A DNA stretch of 64,000 nucleotides from Burkholderiales bacterium (GCA_016790635.1 JAEUOR010000047.1:1-64000); one strand, 5' to 3'. Positions 12,086 through 21,686 are shown, counted from the first letter of the stretch. The notes: generated by a model not told the origin, from the sequence alone. Numbers and translations are program-made.

Positions 12086-12706
12086 TTAGGACGCCGGCTT
12101 TTCCTGCACCTTGACCACGGCCTGCACCAGTTCGGCCAGCGAGCGCACGCCCATTTTTTCCATCACCTTGGCGCGGTGCGCCTCGACGGTCTTGATGCTG
12201 ATGTCCATGGCGTCGGCGATGGTCTTGTTCATCTTGCCGGCCACGACCAAGTCCAGCACCTCGCGCTCGCGCGGCGACAATCGCGCGAGCCGGTGCGCGA
12301 TCTGCGCCTGCGCCGCGACGGCCCCCGCGTTCTTCGCGTCAGCCTCGAGTGCGCGTTCGATGATTGCGGTCAGCTTCTTTTCGTTGAAGGGCTTCTCGAC
12401 GAAATCGAATGCGCCGCGCTTGATCGCCTCGACCGCCATCGGCACGTCGCCGTGCCCGGTGACAAAGACGACCGGCGTCGCGACGCCGCGGCGGGTCAAC
12501 TGTTCGTGTACCTCGATGCCGCTCATGCCGGGCATGCGGATGTCCAGGATCACGCAGGCCGGCGCCGCCGCGGTCATCTGCTCGAGGAAGGCCTCGCCCG
12601 AGGCGTAGGTGCGCACTGTGTAGCGCTCGCTATCGAGCAGCCAGGTGAGCGAGTCGCGCATGGCCTCGTCGTCGTCGACGACATGGATGAGCGGGCGCGC
12701 GTTCAT
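12086..12706 (-). CDS. dctR: LuxR/FixJ-type response regulator (DctR-like)
   Basis: A 206-residue two-component regulator. The receiver domain (1-120) has the acidic pocket DDDE (residues 11-14), phospho-acceptor Asp55 in ILDIRMPGMSG, and the KPF lysine. The LuxR-type helix-turn-helix (about 140-200) reads LSPREREVLDLVVAGKMNK and SIKTVEAHRAKVMEKM. Its start overlaps the sensor kinase stop by four bases. Position next to a TRAP operon parallels the Rhodobacter DctSR pair that controls dctPQM, so it probably activates the divergent transporter. Confidence 0.93.
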   Translation of the reverse strand: MNARPLIHVVDDDEAMRDSLTWLLDSERYTVRTYASGEAFLEQMTAAAPACVILDIRMPGMSGIEVHEQLTRRGVATPVVFVTGHGDVPMAVEAIKRGAFDFVEKPFNEKKLTAIIERALEADAKNAGAVAAQAQIAHRLARLSPREREVLDLVVAGKMNKTIADAMDISIKTVEAHRAKVMEKMGVRSLAELVQAVVKVQEKPAS

Positions 12707-14751
12707 GCCGCGAGCACCGCGGCGGATTCCGCCAGCGGCAAGGTGAAGTGAAAGACGCTGCCGCCGTCGGGACGACGCGAGAACCACAGGTGGCCCTCGT
12801 GCATCTCGACGATGGAGCGGCAGATGTTGAGGCCCATGCCCATGCCATTGTCCTTGGTGGTGAAAAACGGGGAAAACAGTTCGCGCTCGACCTCGGGGGC
12901 GATGCCGTGCCCCGCGTCGATAACCTGGATCTCGACCATGGGCGGCACGCCCTCGGCCTGCGCCTGGCGGGTGCGCACGACCAGGCGGCGCCGGTCGACG
13001 GGCACGGCGCGCATCGCATCGATGCCGTTCTTGATCAGGTTGACCAGCACCTGCTCGATCATGACGCGGTCGGCGAACACGGGGGGAACCTCGGCCTCGG
13101 GTTCGAGCACCAGCTGCACCTGCGCCTTGTCGGCTTCGATCTCGACCAACTCGGCGAGTTCGGCGATGATCAGGTTGATCGAACCGGGCTCGCGCACCGG
13201 TTCGCGGCGGCGCAGGAACTCGCGCACCCGGTGCACCACGCGCCCGGCGCGCTCGGCCTGCGCGGCCGATTTTTCCAGCGCCGCGACCAGGTCTTCCTTC
13301 TGCCAGTGGTCCGACTTGAGGCGCCGCACCGCTCCCATGTTGTAGTTGGCGATCGCCGAGAGGGGCTGGTTGATCTCGTGCGCCAGGGTGGAGGCCATCT
13401 CGCCCACGCTCATCAGGCGCGAGGTGAGCAGCAGCTTTTCCTGCTGCACGCGGCTGCGCTCGTCAGCCAGCTTGCGTTCGGTGATGTCGGAGATCATGGT
13501 CATGCGCACCGCGCGTCCGTCGACCCAGCGCACCGCGCGCACCCGCAGTGCGTACCAGAGGTCGCGCGACTCGTCGCGCACCTCGAGCTTGTGCACGCCG
13601 CCCAGGCGGCCGTCGGCGGTCAGGAGTGCGGCGCGCGGGACTGCCTGCGAGGGGATCGGCGTGAACGCGGTCTCGAGGTCGGCGGTGTTGCTGCCCAGGG
13701 TGTGGCCGGGGAAGATGCGCGCGAAGCTCTCGTTGCAGAACAGCAGTTCGCGCGTGTCGAAGTCGGAGACGGCCACGCCGGAATCGAGTGCATCGAGCAC
13801 GGTGACGAAGCGTTCGTGCGAGGCCATGAGCGCGCGATCCACGCCGGCCTGCATTTCGACGCGCCGTCTCAGCGACCAGAGGCTCCAGGCAAGCACGATG
13901 GTGACCAGCGCGATGATCGCCATGAGGACGGCGCGGCCGACCAGCGAGTCGCTCTTGTACGACGTCGCCGTCAGGTCGAGGCCGCGCCAGGGCAGGGTGA
14001 GGGAAACCGTCTGGGTCAGCCATTCGTAGGTCTCGCGCGCATCATCGGGGCGGAACAGTTCGCGCCCGCTGCCGTCGATCAGCGAAAGGCGGTACTTCTC
14101 GCTGACCGAGAGCGGCACCAGGCGCTGCATCGCGGCGCGCAGCGACAGCGAAGCGCTGATGGTGCCCAAGAAACGGCCCTCGCGCACCACCGGGCTGTGG
14201 TACTCGATGTAGGGCTCATCCTGGTAGTCGCGATAGGGGTCGGAATAGGTCGAGCGCCCGGTGGCGGAGGTCAGTCGCAGCATGCGCTCGCGCTCGGCCG
14301 GCGGCGGGCGCTCGCGCGCGATCGACGAGGCGTCCTTCCAGGACGGCGCCGCCCAGCTGATGGTGCCGGCCGGGGACGTCCACAGGACGTTGCGCAGCTC
14401 CGGGTTCTGGCGCAGGTAGATCTGCGCCTGGTCGGTCAGGGTCAGCGCGTCCTGCCCGGACGAGATCGCGCCGGCGATGCGGTCGACCAGGTCCTGGTGG
14501 GCGAGGATCCGGCGCGTGATGGCGAGTTCGGCGTACTGGGTGTCGCGGCGCAGGTTGGAGAGTTCGATTTCGGCCTCGTGCTTGAGCACGAACCAGAGCA
14601 GCGCCGCGATCGCGGCGACGAACAGCGCCAGTGCCGCGAACGGCACGATCCACACCGAGCCGCCGGCCCGGCGCGACGGGGGCGGGTGGGTCGCTGCCGA
14701 AGGCGCGTGGCCCCCGGCGTCGGCGCCGGAATCGTCGAATTGAGCTTGCAT
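12703..14751 (-). CDS. dctS: Membrane sensor histidine kinase (DctS-like)
   Basis: A kinase of about 682 residues. A first membrane helix (residues about 33-56) and a second (about 272-294) flank a periplasmic sensor region of roughly 210 residues, probably dCache-like, suited to binding a dicarboxylate or keto acid. A cytoplasmic PAS domain (about 310-430) leads to HisKA with the phospho-acceptor in STLAHEINQPLSAIANY (His about 458) and an HATPase domain (DAGHGIAPE; GMGMGLNICRSIVEMH). The ATG at 14751 is preferred because AGGAAA precedes it; an upstream in-frame ATG lies at 14766. It is co-transcribed with the regulator. Confidence 0.93.
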   Translation of the reverse strand: MQAQFDDSGADAGGHAPSAATHPPPSRRAGGSVWIVPFAALALFVAAIAALLWFVLKHEAEIELSNLRRDTQYAELAITRRILAHQDLVDRIAGAISSGQDALTLTDQAQIYLRQNPELRNVLWTSPAGTISWAAPSWKDASSIARERPPPAERERMLRLTSATGRSTYSDPYRDYQDEPYIEYHSPVVREGRFLGTISASLSLRAAMQRLVPLSVSEKYRLSLIDGSGRELFRPDDARETYEWLTQTVSLTLPWRGLDLTATSYKSDSLVGRAVLMAIIALVTIVLAWSLWSLRRRVEMQAGVDRALMASHERFVTVLDALDSGVAVSDFDTRELLFCNESFARIFPGHTLGSNTADLETAFTPIPSQAVPRAALLTADGRLGGVHKLEVRDESRDLWYALRVRAVRWVDGRAVRMTMISDITERKLADERSRVQQEKLLLTSRLMSVGEMASTLAHEINQPLSAIANYNMGAVRRLKSDHWQKEDLVAALEKSAAQAERAGRVVHRVREFLRRREPVREPGSINLIIAELAELVEIEADKAQVQLVLEPEAEVPPVFADRVMIEQVLVNLIKNGIDAMRAVPVDRRRLVVRTRQAQAEGVPPMVEIQVIDAGHGIAPEVERELFSPFFTTKDNGMGMGLNICRSIVEMHEGHLWFSRRPDGGSVFHFTLPLAESAAVLAA

Positions 14752-14875
14752 GCGTTTCCTGGCCATGAGGCCATAAGGACATCATACCGTTCCGCCGGTG
14801 TCAATTCGCTGCGACCCGTACCACGGGTTGCCTCCGGTTAGGGTTAGCCTGATGGAGCCCCCCCCCGGATGCGCC

Positions 14876-14881
14876 TATACT
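14876..14881 (+). promoter_or_regulatory. Putative -10 box of the dctPQM operon
   Basis: TATACT lies 47 bases before the dctP start codon. The -35 position is not consensus, as expected for an activated promoter. Just upstream (about 14826-14850) are two similar blocks, GGTTGCC and GGTTAGCC, that could be sites for the divergent DctR-like regulator; this is inference. Confidence 0.4.
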
Positions 14882-14927
14882 GCGCGCCTCTGGTGCAAAT
14901 CCATCCCTTAACCGAGGAGACAAACAA

Positions 14928-16052
14928 ATGACGCAAGACGTCGCGAACCGCCGCAAGTTCCTGACCGGCGCCACCGCCGCTGCCGCCGGCACGGCCACGC
15001 TGGGCTTCCCGAGCATCGTCAGCGCGCAAGGCCCGATCTCGATGAAGTGGCAATCGACCTGGCCGGCCAAGGACATCTTCCACGAGTACGCCAACGACTT
15101 CGCCAAGAAGGTCAACGACATGACCGGCGGCGACCTCAAGATCGAGGTGCTGCCCGCCGGCGCAGTGGTGCCGGCCTTCGGCCTGCTCGACGCGGTCACC
15201 AAGGGCACGCTCGACGGCGGCCATGGCGTGCTGGTCTATCACTACGGCAAGCAGAACGCGCTGGCCCTGTGGGGCTCCGGCCCCGCCTACGGCATGGACG
15301 CGCAGCAGCTGCTGGCCTGGCACAAGTATGGCGGCGGCAAGGAACTCCTGGCCAAGCTCTACGCGTCGATCGGCGCCAACGTCGTGTCCTTCCCCTATGG
15401 CCCGATGTGGACCCAGCCGCTGGGCTGGTTCAAGAAGCCGATCACCAAGTCGGCTGACATGAAAGGCCTCAAGTACCGCACCGTCGGCATCTCGATCGAC
15501 GTGTTCACCGCCCTCGGCGTGTCGGTCAACGCGCTGCCCGGCGGCGAGATCGTCCCGGCCATGGACCGCGGCCTGCTCGATGCGGCCGAGTTCAACAACA
15601 TGACCTCGGACCGCATCCTGGGCTTCCCCGACGTTTCCAAGGTGTGCATGCTGCAGAGCTTCCACCAGAACGCCGAGCAGTTCGAGATCATGTTCAACAA
15701 GACCAAGTACGACGCGCTGCCGGCCAAGATGAAGGCCATCATCGAGAACGGCGTCGAGGCCGCATCGGCCGACATGGTGTGGAAGTCGATCGACCGCTAC
15801 TCCAAGGACTACGAGGAGATGCAGACCAAGGACAAGGTCAAGTTCTACAAGACCCCGGATTCGATCCTGCAGGACCAGTTGAAGGGCTACGACGCAGCGG
15901 TCGCCAAGCGCAAGGACAACGCGCTCTTCAACGAGATCGCCGAATCGCAGCGCAAGTTCGCCCAGCGTGCGGTCAAGTGGGACCTGGACAACAACGTCAA
16001 CCGGCGCATGGCCTACAACCACTACTTCGCGCCCAAGAAGGAAAAGGCCTGA
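14928..16052 (+). CDS. dctP: TRAP transporter substrate-binding protein (DctP/TakP family)
   Basis: A 374-residue periplasmic receptor of a TRAP transporter. The N-terminus NRRKFLTGATAAAAG is a twin-arginine-type signal, with cleavage probably after VSAQ. The DctP fold is recognisable from MKWQSTWPAKDIFHEYANDF, the middle GLKYRTVGISIDVF, and MDRGLLDAAEFNNM, which matches the carboxylate-binding part of keto-acid/mannitol-chloroaromatic type receptors. A good GAGGAG ribosome site precedes the ATG. Ligand is probably an organic or keto acid. A terminator follows before dctQ. Confidence 0.95.
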   Translation: MTQDVANRRKFLTGATAAAAGTATLGFPSIVSAQGPISMKWQSTWPAKDIFHEYANDFAKKVNDMTGGDLKIEVLPAGAVVPAFGLLDAVTKGTLDGGHGVLVYHYGKQNALALWGSGPAYGMDAQQLLAWHKYGGGKELLAKLYASIGANVVSFPYGPMWTQPLGWFKKPITKSADMKGLKYRTVGISIDVFTALGVSVNALPGGEIVPAMDRGLLDAAEFNNMTSDRILGFPDVSKVCMLQSFHQNAEQFEIMFNKTKYDALPAKMKAIIENGVEAASADMVWKSIDRYSKDYEEMQTKDKVKFYKTPDSILQDQLKGYDAAVAKRKDNALFNEIAESQRKFAQRAVKWDLDNNVNRRMAYNHYFAPKKEKA

Positions 16053-16078
16053 TCCAGCGGGTCGTCAAGGCAAACCCG

Positions 16079-16108
16079 ACACCCGGCAACTGCCGGGTGT
16101 TGTTTTTT
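16079..16108 (+). terminator. Intrinsic terminator inside the dctP-dctQ gap
   Basis: A perfect 9-bp stem (ACACCCGGC / GCCGGGTGT) with a four-base loop is followed by TTGTTTTTT. It sits about 26 bases past the dctP stop and about 48 before dctQ. Partial termination here would make more receptor than membrane components, as is common for binding-protein operons. Confidence 0.85.
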
Positions 16109-16155
16109 CCGCTGCCGGCCGGTGTCGGCCGGCAGCGTACCCCCGAGGTACTGTC

Positions 16156-16770
16156 ATGCAGAAGCTGCTGCTGTTCATCGACCGGCTGAGCACCTGGGTT
16201 GGCCAGGCCTTCGCCTGGATCATCGTCCTCCTTTCGCTGCACGTGACCTGGGAGGTGTTCGCGCGCTATGTGCTGGGCAGCCCGCGCGCCTGGGCCTTCG
16301 ACGCCATGATCATGATGTACGGGACGCTCTTCATGATGGCCGGCGCCTACACGCTGTCCAAGAACGGCCATGTGCGCGGCGACGTGCTGTACGGCTTTTT
16401 CCGGCCGCGCACGCAGGCCTCGCTCGACCTGATCCTGTATTTCGTGTTCTTCCTGCCGGGCGTGATCGCGCTCACCTACGCGGGCTATTTCTATGCCGCT
16501 GATTCATGGCGCATCGACGAGCATTCCAACATCACCGCCGATGGTCCGCCGATCTACCCGTTCAAGACCGTGATCCCGGTCGCCGGGCTGTTCCTGCTGC
16601 TGCAAGGCATCGTCGAGATGGTGCGCTGCGTGATCTGCATCCGCCAGGGTGCATGGCCTTCGCGCGAACAGGATGTCGAGGAAGTCGACGTCGACAAGCT
16701 GAAGCAGATGGTGCATGTCGACGATGCCGGCGCGGCCGCCGGTGGTGCACCCGCCGCGCAAGGACGCTAG
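16156..16770 (+). CDS. dctQ: TRAP transporter small permease (DctQ)
   Basis: A 204-residue membrane protein with four predicted helices (about 13-35, 48-68, 90-112 and 135-157), the normal DctQ architecture. The loop FARYVLGSPRAWAFD is typical of the keto-acid/mannitol subfamily. The C-terminal tail is charged (EQDVEEVDVDKLKQMV). The ATG at 16156 has GAGG upstream. dctM begins three bases after its stop. Confidence 0.93.
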   Translation: MQKLLLFIDRLSTWVGQAFAWIIVLLSLHVTWEVFARYVLGSPRAWAFDAMIMMYGTLFMMAGAYTLSKNGHVRGDVLYGFFRPRTQASLDLILYFVFFLPGVIALTYAGYFYAADSWRIDEHSNITADGPPIYPFKTVIPVAGLFLLLQGIVEMVRCVICIRQGAWPSREQDVEEVDVDKLKQMVHVDDAGAAAGGAPAAQGR

Positions 16771-16773
16771 ACC

Positions 16774-18819
16774 ATGCGCCGCGAACTCTGGTTCGGCTTT
16801 TCGCTGATGGCCATCATCCTGGCCGCCACCGCCATCTTCATGCCTTGGTCGACCATGACCAACGGGCACCTCGGTCTCCTGATGCTGTCGCTGGTGGTGG
16901 TGGCCATCATGCTGGGCTTCCCGACCGCGTTCACGCTCATGGGCATGGGCGTCATGTTCGCCTGGTTTTCGTACCGCAGCGTCGATCCGTCGACTGCCGG
17001 CGCGCGCGTGCTGGACCTCATGGTCCAGCGCGCCTACGCGGTCATGAGCAACGACGTCCTGATCGCGATTCCGCTGTTCGTCTTCATGGGCTACCTGGTC
17101 GAACGCGCGGCGCTGATCGAGAAGCTCTTCAGGAGCCTGCACCTGGCGATGGCGCGCGTGCCCGGTTCGCTCGCGGTGGCGACGATCGTGACCTGTGCCA
17201 TCTTCGCCACCGCCACCGGCATTGTCGGCGCGGTCGTCACGCTCATGGGCCTGCTGGCGCTGCCGGCCATGCTCAAGGCGGGCTACAGTCCCAAGATCGC
17301 CGCCGGCGCGATCACGGCCGGCGGGTGCCTGGGCATTCTGATCCCCCCTTCGGTGCTGCTGATCGTGTACGGCGCGACCGCGGGGGTGTCGGTGGTGCAA
17401 CTCTATGCAGGTGCGTTCTTCCCGGGTCTCATGCTCGCGGCGCTCTACGTCGGCTACGTGATCCTGATCGCCAAGCTCAAGCCCGACCTGATGCCGCCGT
17501 TGGCCATGTCGGAGCGGCAGGTGGCGCTGCCGCCGGTGGCGCAGGCGTTGCGCTCGCGCGGCAACAATGCCTTCGCAGGCCTGTGGCGCGGCCTGGCCGG
17601 CGGTGCGGAGCGCGGCGCGGTCATGAAGCAGTTGCTGGTGACCCTGCTGCCGGCGCTCTTCGTGGCCCTGGTCCTGGCGCTGGTATGGCGCGCTGCGACC
17701 GCACCTGTGGCACAGGAGGCCACCGGGGTGGTCGAAATGGGGAGTTCCGGTGGCGCCAGCGAATCGACCGACTCGGGTGGATTGGCGGAGCCCAAGGCAG
17801 AGGAGGGTGGCCTGGCCGAGCCCAAGGAGGAGTCAACCGGCCTGGCGGAGCCGCCCAAGGAAGACGAGACGGACGCGAAAAAGGAGGGCAAGGCAGAAGC
17901 CTCGGCGGCCGGCCTGGCCGAACCCGGCGCCGTAGCGAAGACCCCAGCGAAGGCTGAGACCGCTGCACCGGCCGGCGCTAGCGACAAACCTGCGGAGGAG
18001 GCCGGGGAGCGAGGCGAAACGCCGACCTGGTTCCTGGGACTGGCGGCCGGTTGCGCGCTGTTCCTCCTGGCCGTCTACGCCCTCTGGACCTGGGAGCGCC
18101 TGGAGATCTTCAAGATGCTCCTGGGTTCGTTCTTTCCATTGGCACTCCTCATCCTCGCGGTGCTGGGTTCCATCGTCTTCGGCTTGTCCACGCCCACCGA
18201 GGCGGCGGCGGTGGGCGCGTTTGGCGGCTTCCTGTTGGCGATCGCGTATCGCTATCTGGAACATCGCCGCGCCGGCGCCGGGGCAGGCGGCGCGACGGTG
18301 CGCGAAGTCGGCGGCATCCTCAAGGACTCATCCTTCCTCACCGCCAAGACCAGCGCCATGGTCTGCTGGCTGTTCGTCGGATCGTCGATCTTCTCGGCGT
18401 CGTTCGCGCTCCTGGGCGGTCAGGAACTGGTCGAGAAGTGGGTGCTGTCGCTGGGGCTCACGCCGCTGCAGTTCATGATCCTGGCGCAATTCATCATCTT
18501 CATCCTGGGCTGGCCGCTGGAATGGACCGAGATCATCGTGATCTTCATGCCGATCTTCATCCCGCTCTTGCCCAAGTTCGGCATCGACCCGCTGTTCTTC
18601 GGCCTCTTGGTGGCGCTCAACCTGCAGACGGCCTTCCTCTCGCCGCCGGTGGCGATGGCGGCGTTCTACCTGAAAGGCGTGGCGCCGCCGCACGTGACCT
18701 TGAACCAGATCTTCGCCGGGATGATGCCCTTCATGGGTATCCAGGTCATCGCGCTGGTGCTGCTGTACGTGTTCCCCGAGATCGGGTTGTGGCTGCCACA
18801 GACGCTGTACAACCGGTAA
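16774..18819 (+). CDS. dctM: TRAP transporter large permease (DctM) with long acidic loop
   Basis: The sodium-coupled large permease; 681 residues against about 430 for a typical DctM. The transport core is clear (GFPTAFTLMGMG; AIPLFVFMGYLVERA; GGCLGILIPPSVLLIVYGA; LSTPTEAAAVGAFGG). Residues about 310-417, between a helix ending near 306 and one starting near 419, form an inserted hydrophilic loop rich in Glu, Ala, Pro and Lys. GLAEP recurs at 336, 346, 356 and 380, the first three exactly ten residues apart. Longer DctM proteins exist in this subfamily, but the loop sequence has no known function that I can name. Confidence 0.93.
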   Translation: MRRELWFGFSLMAIILAATAIFMPWSTMTNGHLGLLMLSLVVVAIMLGFPTAFTLMGMGVMFAWFSYRSVDPSTAGARVLDLMVQRAYAVMSNDVLIAIPLFVFMGYLVERAALIEKLFRSLHLAMARVPGSLAVATIVTCAIFATATGIVGAVVTLMGLLALPAMLKAGYSPKIAAGAITAGGCLGILIPPSVLLIVYGATAGVSVVQLYAGAFFPGLMLAALYVGYVILIAKLKPDLMPPLAMSERQVALPPVAQALRSRGNNAFAGLWRGLAGGAERGAVMKQLLVTLLPALFVALVLALVWRAATAPVAQEATGVVEMGSSGGASESTDSGGLAEPKAEEGGLAEPKEESTGLAEPPKEDETDAKKEGKAEASAAGLAEPGAVAKTPAKAETAAPAGASDKPAEEAGERGETPTWFLGLAAGCALFLLAVYALWTWERLEIFKMLLGSFFPLALLILAVLGSIVFGLSTPTEAAAVGAFGGFLLAIAYRYLEHRRAGAGAGGATVREVGGILKDSSFLTAKTSAMVCWLFVGSSIFSASFALLGGQELVEKWVLSLGLTPLQFMILAQFIIFILGWPLEWTEIIVIFMPIFIPLLPKFGIDPLFFGLLVALNLQTAFLSPPVAMAAFYLKGVAPPHVTLNQIFAGMMPFMGIQVIALVLLYVFPEIGLWLPQTLYNR

Positions 18820-18846
18820 GCGGTCGGCGCGGGGCGGGCGCGGCGG

Positions 18847-20127
18847 CTAGCTGCGCCCTTCACCGTTGCCCAGCACCACCCACTTGACGCTGGTCAGGCC
18901 CTCGAGCCCGACCGGGCCGCGCGCGTGCAGCTTGTCGTTGGAGATGCCGATCTCCGCGCCGAGTCCGAACTCGAACCCGTCGGCGAAGCGCGTCGAGGCG
19001 TTGACCATGACCGAGGCCGAGTCAACCTCGCGCAAGAAGCGCATCGCGTTGCCGTGGTGGCTGGTCACGATCGCGTCGGTATGCTTGCTGCCATAGCGCT
19101 CGATGTGCTCCATGGCTTCGTCGAGGTTGGCGACGACGCGCACCGCGAGGATGGGCGCCAGATACTCGGTGCGCCAGTCCTCCTCGGTCGCCGGCAGCGC
19201 CGCGGCGATTAGTGCGCGGGTGGCGGCGTCGCCGCGCAGCTCGACGCCCTTGTCGGCGTAGACGCGGGCCAGCCGCGGCAGGACGCGCGGCGCGATGGCG
19301 GCGTGCACCAGCAGGGTCTCCATGGTGTTGCAGGTCCCGTAGCGCTGGGTCTTGGCGTTGTCGGCCACCGCCACGGCCATCTCCAGGTCGGCGTGCTCGT
19401 CGATGTAGACGTGGCAGATGCCGTCCAAATGCTTGATCATCGGGATCTTGGACTCGCGCATCAGGCGCTCGATCAGTCCCTTGCCGCCGCGCGGCACGAT
19501 GATGTCGACGTACTCGGTCATGGTGATGAGTTCGCCGACTGCGGCGCGGTCGGTCGTCTCGACAACCTGCACCGCGTCAGCCGGCAGCCCGGCAGCGGCC
19601 AGCCCGGCGGCGACGCAGGCGGCGATGGCGCGGTTGGAATGGATCGCCTCGGAGCCGCCGCGCAGGATGGCTGCGTTGCCCGACTTGAGGCACAGCCCGG
19701 CCGCATCGGCGGTGACGTTGGGACGCGACTCGTAGATGATGCCGATCACGCCCAGCGGCACGCGCATGCGCCCGACCTGGATGCCGGTCGGGCGGAACTT
19801 GAGGTCGGTGATCTCGCCCACCGGGTCGGGCAGTTCGGCGATCTGCGTGAGGCCCTGCGCCATCGCGTCGATGGCCTTGTCGGTGAGGGTCAGGCGGTCG
19901 AGCATCGCGCCATCCAGCCCCTTGGCGCGGCCGCCGTCAAGGTCGCGCGCGTTTTCGGCCTTGAGGCGCACTCGCTCGCGGCGAATCGATGCGGCGATCT
20001 CATTGAGCGCCGCGTTCTTGGCTGCGGTGCTCGCACGCGCCATGGCGCGCGAGGCGGCGCGCGCCGCGCGGCCCATGGCGCGCATGGCGGCGGCGACATC
20101 ATCTTTGGGTTGCAGGACAGCGCTCAT
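18847..20127 (-). CDS. proA: Gamma-glutamyl phosphate reductase (ProA)
   Basis: The second enzyme of proline synthesis, reducing gamma-glutamyl phosphate to glutamate semialdehyde with NADPH, 426 residues. Family motifs are [45 protein letters not shown] and the catalytic cysteine in [14 protein letters not shown]. It is convergent with dctM and lies 38 bases after holA, so it is probably the last gene of leuS-lptE-holA-proA. Confidence 0.97.
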   Translation of the reverse strand: MSAVLQPKDDVAAAMRAMGRAARAASRAMARASTAAKNAALNEIAASIRRERVRLKAENARDLDGGRAKGLDGAMLDRLTLTDKAIDAMAQGLTQIAELPDPVGEITDLKFRPTGIQVGRMRVPLGVIGIIYESRPNVTADAAGLCLKSGNAAILRGGSEAIHSNRAIAACVAAGLAAAGLPADAVQVVETTDRAAVGELITMTEYVDIIVPRGGKGLIERLMRESKIPMIKHLDGICHVYIDEHADLEMAVAVADNAKTQRYGTCNTMETLLVHAAIAPRVLPRLARVYADKGVELRGDAATRALIAAALPATEEDWRTEYLAPILAVRVVANLDEAMEHIERYGSKHTDAIVTSHHGNAMRFLREVDSASVMVNASTRFADGFEFGLGAEIGISNDKLHARGPVGLEGLTSVKWVVLGNGEGRS

Positions 20128-20165
20128 GGGTCAAGTGTACGGCAAGGCAAACCCGGCAGGATAGC

Positions 20166-21149
20166 CTAGGCGGCCAGACGCGCGCCGAGGCGGTAGAACT
20201 CCTCCCAGACATCGCCGGAAATCTCGCGGGGCCTGAGGCCCTTGATCAGCCGGTCGATCGCGGCGGCGTGCTTGAGCGCGTCGCCGATTGAGCGCGGCTC
20301 GATGCTGCGGGCGCGCTTCTCGTAGGCCGGCAGGCGCGGCCCCTTGTTGAAGACGCGCTCGCCGCGCTTCAACTTGGCCAGGGTGCGGATGTCGTCGGCC
20401 ATGGCCCACAGCACCAGCGGCGGCGGCTCGCCTTCCCCCTTCAGGCCCTCGACCATGCGGCGCAGGCGCACGCAGTCGCCCGCCAGCCAGGCCTCGGAGA
20501 GCTTGAAGAGGTCGTAGCGCGCGACGTCGAGCACCGCATCCTGCACCTGCTCCCAGCTGAGCGGTCCGGCCGGGTAGAGGAGTTCAAGCTTTTGCAACTC
20601 CTGATGCGCGGCCAGCAGGTTGCCCTCGACCTTGCCGGCGATCAGGCGCAGGGTCGCATCGTCGGCACTCTGGCCCTGGCGCTTCAAGCGCAGCGCGATC
20701 CACTCCGGCAGGTGCTTAGGCTCGATGCTGCGCGACTCGACGAATACCCCTGTCTCCATCAGTTTCCTGCACCAGGCGGTCTTGAGCGTGCTCCAGTCGC
20801 CGGGGAAGGTGATGAGCAGCAGCGCGTCCGGATGCGCCGCTTCGGCCAGTTTCTCGAGTACGAGCGCGCCGTCGCGCCCGGGCTTGCCGTTCGGGATGCG
20901 CAGGTCGATCAGCGGCCGATCGCCGAACAGCGACATGCCCGCCAGGTCGGCGCGCGGCGCGGCCCAGTCGAAATGCTGGTGGGTCGAGTAGAGCTTGCGG
21001 TCGGAGAAGCCGGCCTTTTTCGCCGCTGTGCGGATGGCGTCGGCGGCCTCGAGGGCGCGCAGCGGTTCGTCACCGGTGACCGTGTAGAGGGGTGCAAGTC
21101 CCCGCGCCAGGCGCGCCGGCAGGTCTTCGGGGGAGAGCGCGGCGGCCAC
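20166..21149 (-). CDS. holA: DNA polymerase III delta subunit (HolA)
   Basis: The 327-residue clamp-loader subunit that opens the beta clamp. The N-terminal AAA-like fold shows LYTVTGDEPLRALEAADAIRTAA; DLAGMSLFGDRPLIDLRIPN contains the usual clamp-binding element; a C-terminal helical collar domain follows. Length is normal. It lies five bases after the lptE stop, and the pair lptE-holA is widely conserved in proteobacteria. Confidence 0.95.
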   Translation of the reverse strand: MAAALSPEDLPARLARGLAPLYTVTGDEPLRALEAADAIRTAAKKAGFSDRKLYSTHQHFDWAAPRADLAGMSLFGDRPLIDLRIPNGKPGRDGALVLEKLAEAAHPDALLLITFPGDWSTLKTAWCRKLMETGVFVESRSIEPKHLPEWIALRLKRQGQSADDATLRLIAGKVEGNLLAAHQELQKLELLYPAGPLSWEQVQDAVLDVARYDLFKLSEAWLAGDCVRLRRMVEGLKGEGEPPPLVLWAMADDIRTLAKLKRGERVFNKGPRLPAYEKRARSIEPRSIGDALKHAAAIDRLIKGLRPREISGDVWEEFYRLGARLAA

Positions 21150-21154
21150 GCGTT

Positions 21155-21676
21155 TTAGTTGCGCGCGGGGTCGCGCTCGCGCGGCAGTGGCTCGGTTGCC
21201 GCCAGGCGGCGCAGCACCTGCTGCACCATGTCGGTCTGCATGTCGCGGTAGAGCAGGGCTTCCTCGGACTCCTTGGCCAGGACCTGGGTGTCGTTGAAAG
21301 GGAAATCGCGCTCGATCAGGAGGGCGACCGGCGCGATGATGTCGCGGCCCTGGGTGTCGATGATGCGAAAGGCGAAGTTGTACTTGAGGCGGAATTCGCG
21401 CACCCGTCCGGCGCTGGAAAGCGACAGGATGGTCTTGCTGCGCTGCTCCACGGTAGGGGCCAGGATCGCCTGCGCCTCCTCGCGGCGCGCGACGATGCGC
21501 GTGTTGCTGCCGGCGCGCAGGTTGCGCTTGAGCTCGGCGCCGAGCGCGCTGGAATCGGGAATGTCGACGAAAAGGGTGTCGTAGGGCAATTGCGCGCTGC
21601 CGCGCAGCTGAAAGCCGCAGCCGGCCAGGAGCAGGGGCGCGGCTGCAATGACGAAGGCGCGGCGTCCCGGCGTCAT
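21155..21676 (-). CDS. lptE: LPS-assembly lipoprotein LptE
   Basis: A 173-residue outer membrane lipoprotein that plugs the LptD barrel in LPS export. The signal peptide ends in the lipobox LLLAGC, with lipidated Cys at residue 20, followed directly by GFQLRG, the hallmark start of mature LptE. The ATG at 21676 is chosen because it gives a proper signal peptide; the open frame runs further upstream into leuS. It begins 10 bases after leuS. Confidence 0.93.
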   Translation of the reverse strand: MTPGRRAFVIAAAPLLLAGCGFQLRGSAQLPYDTLFVDIPDSSALGAELKRNLRAGSNTRIVARREEAQAILAPTVEQRSKTILSLSSAGRVREFRLKYNFAFRIIDTQGRDIIAPVALLIERDFPFNDTQVLAKESEEALLYRDMQTDMVQQVLRRLAATEPLPRERDPARN

Positions 21677-21686
21677 GGTTTCCACC

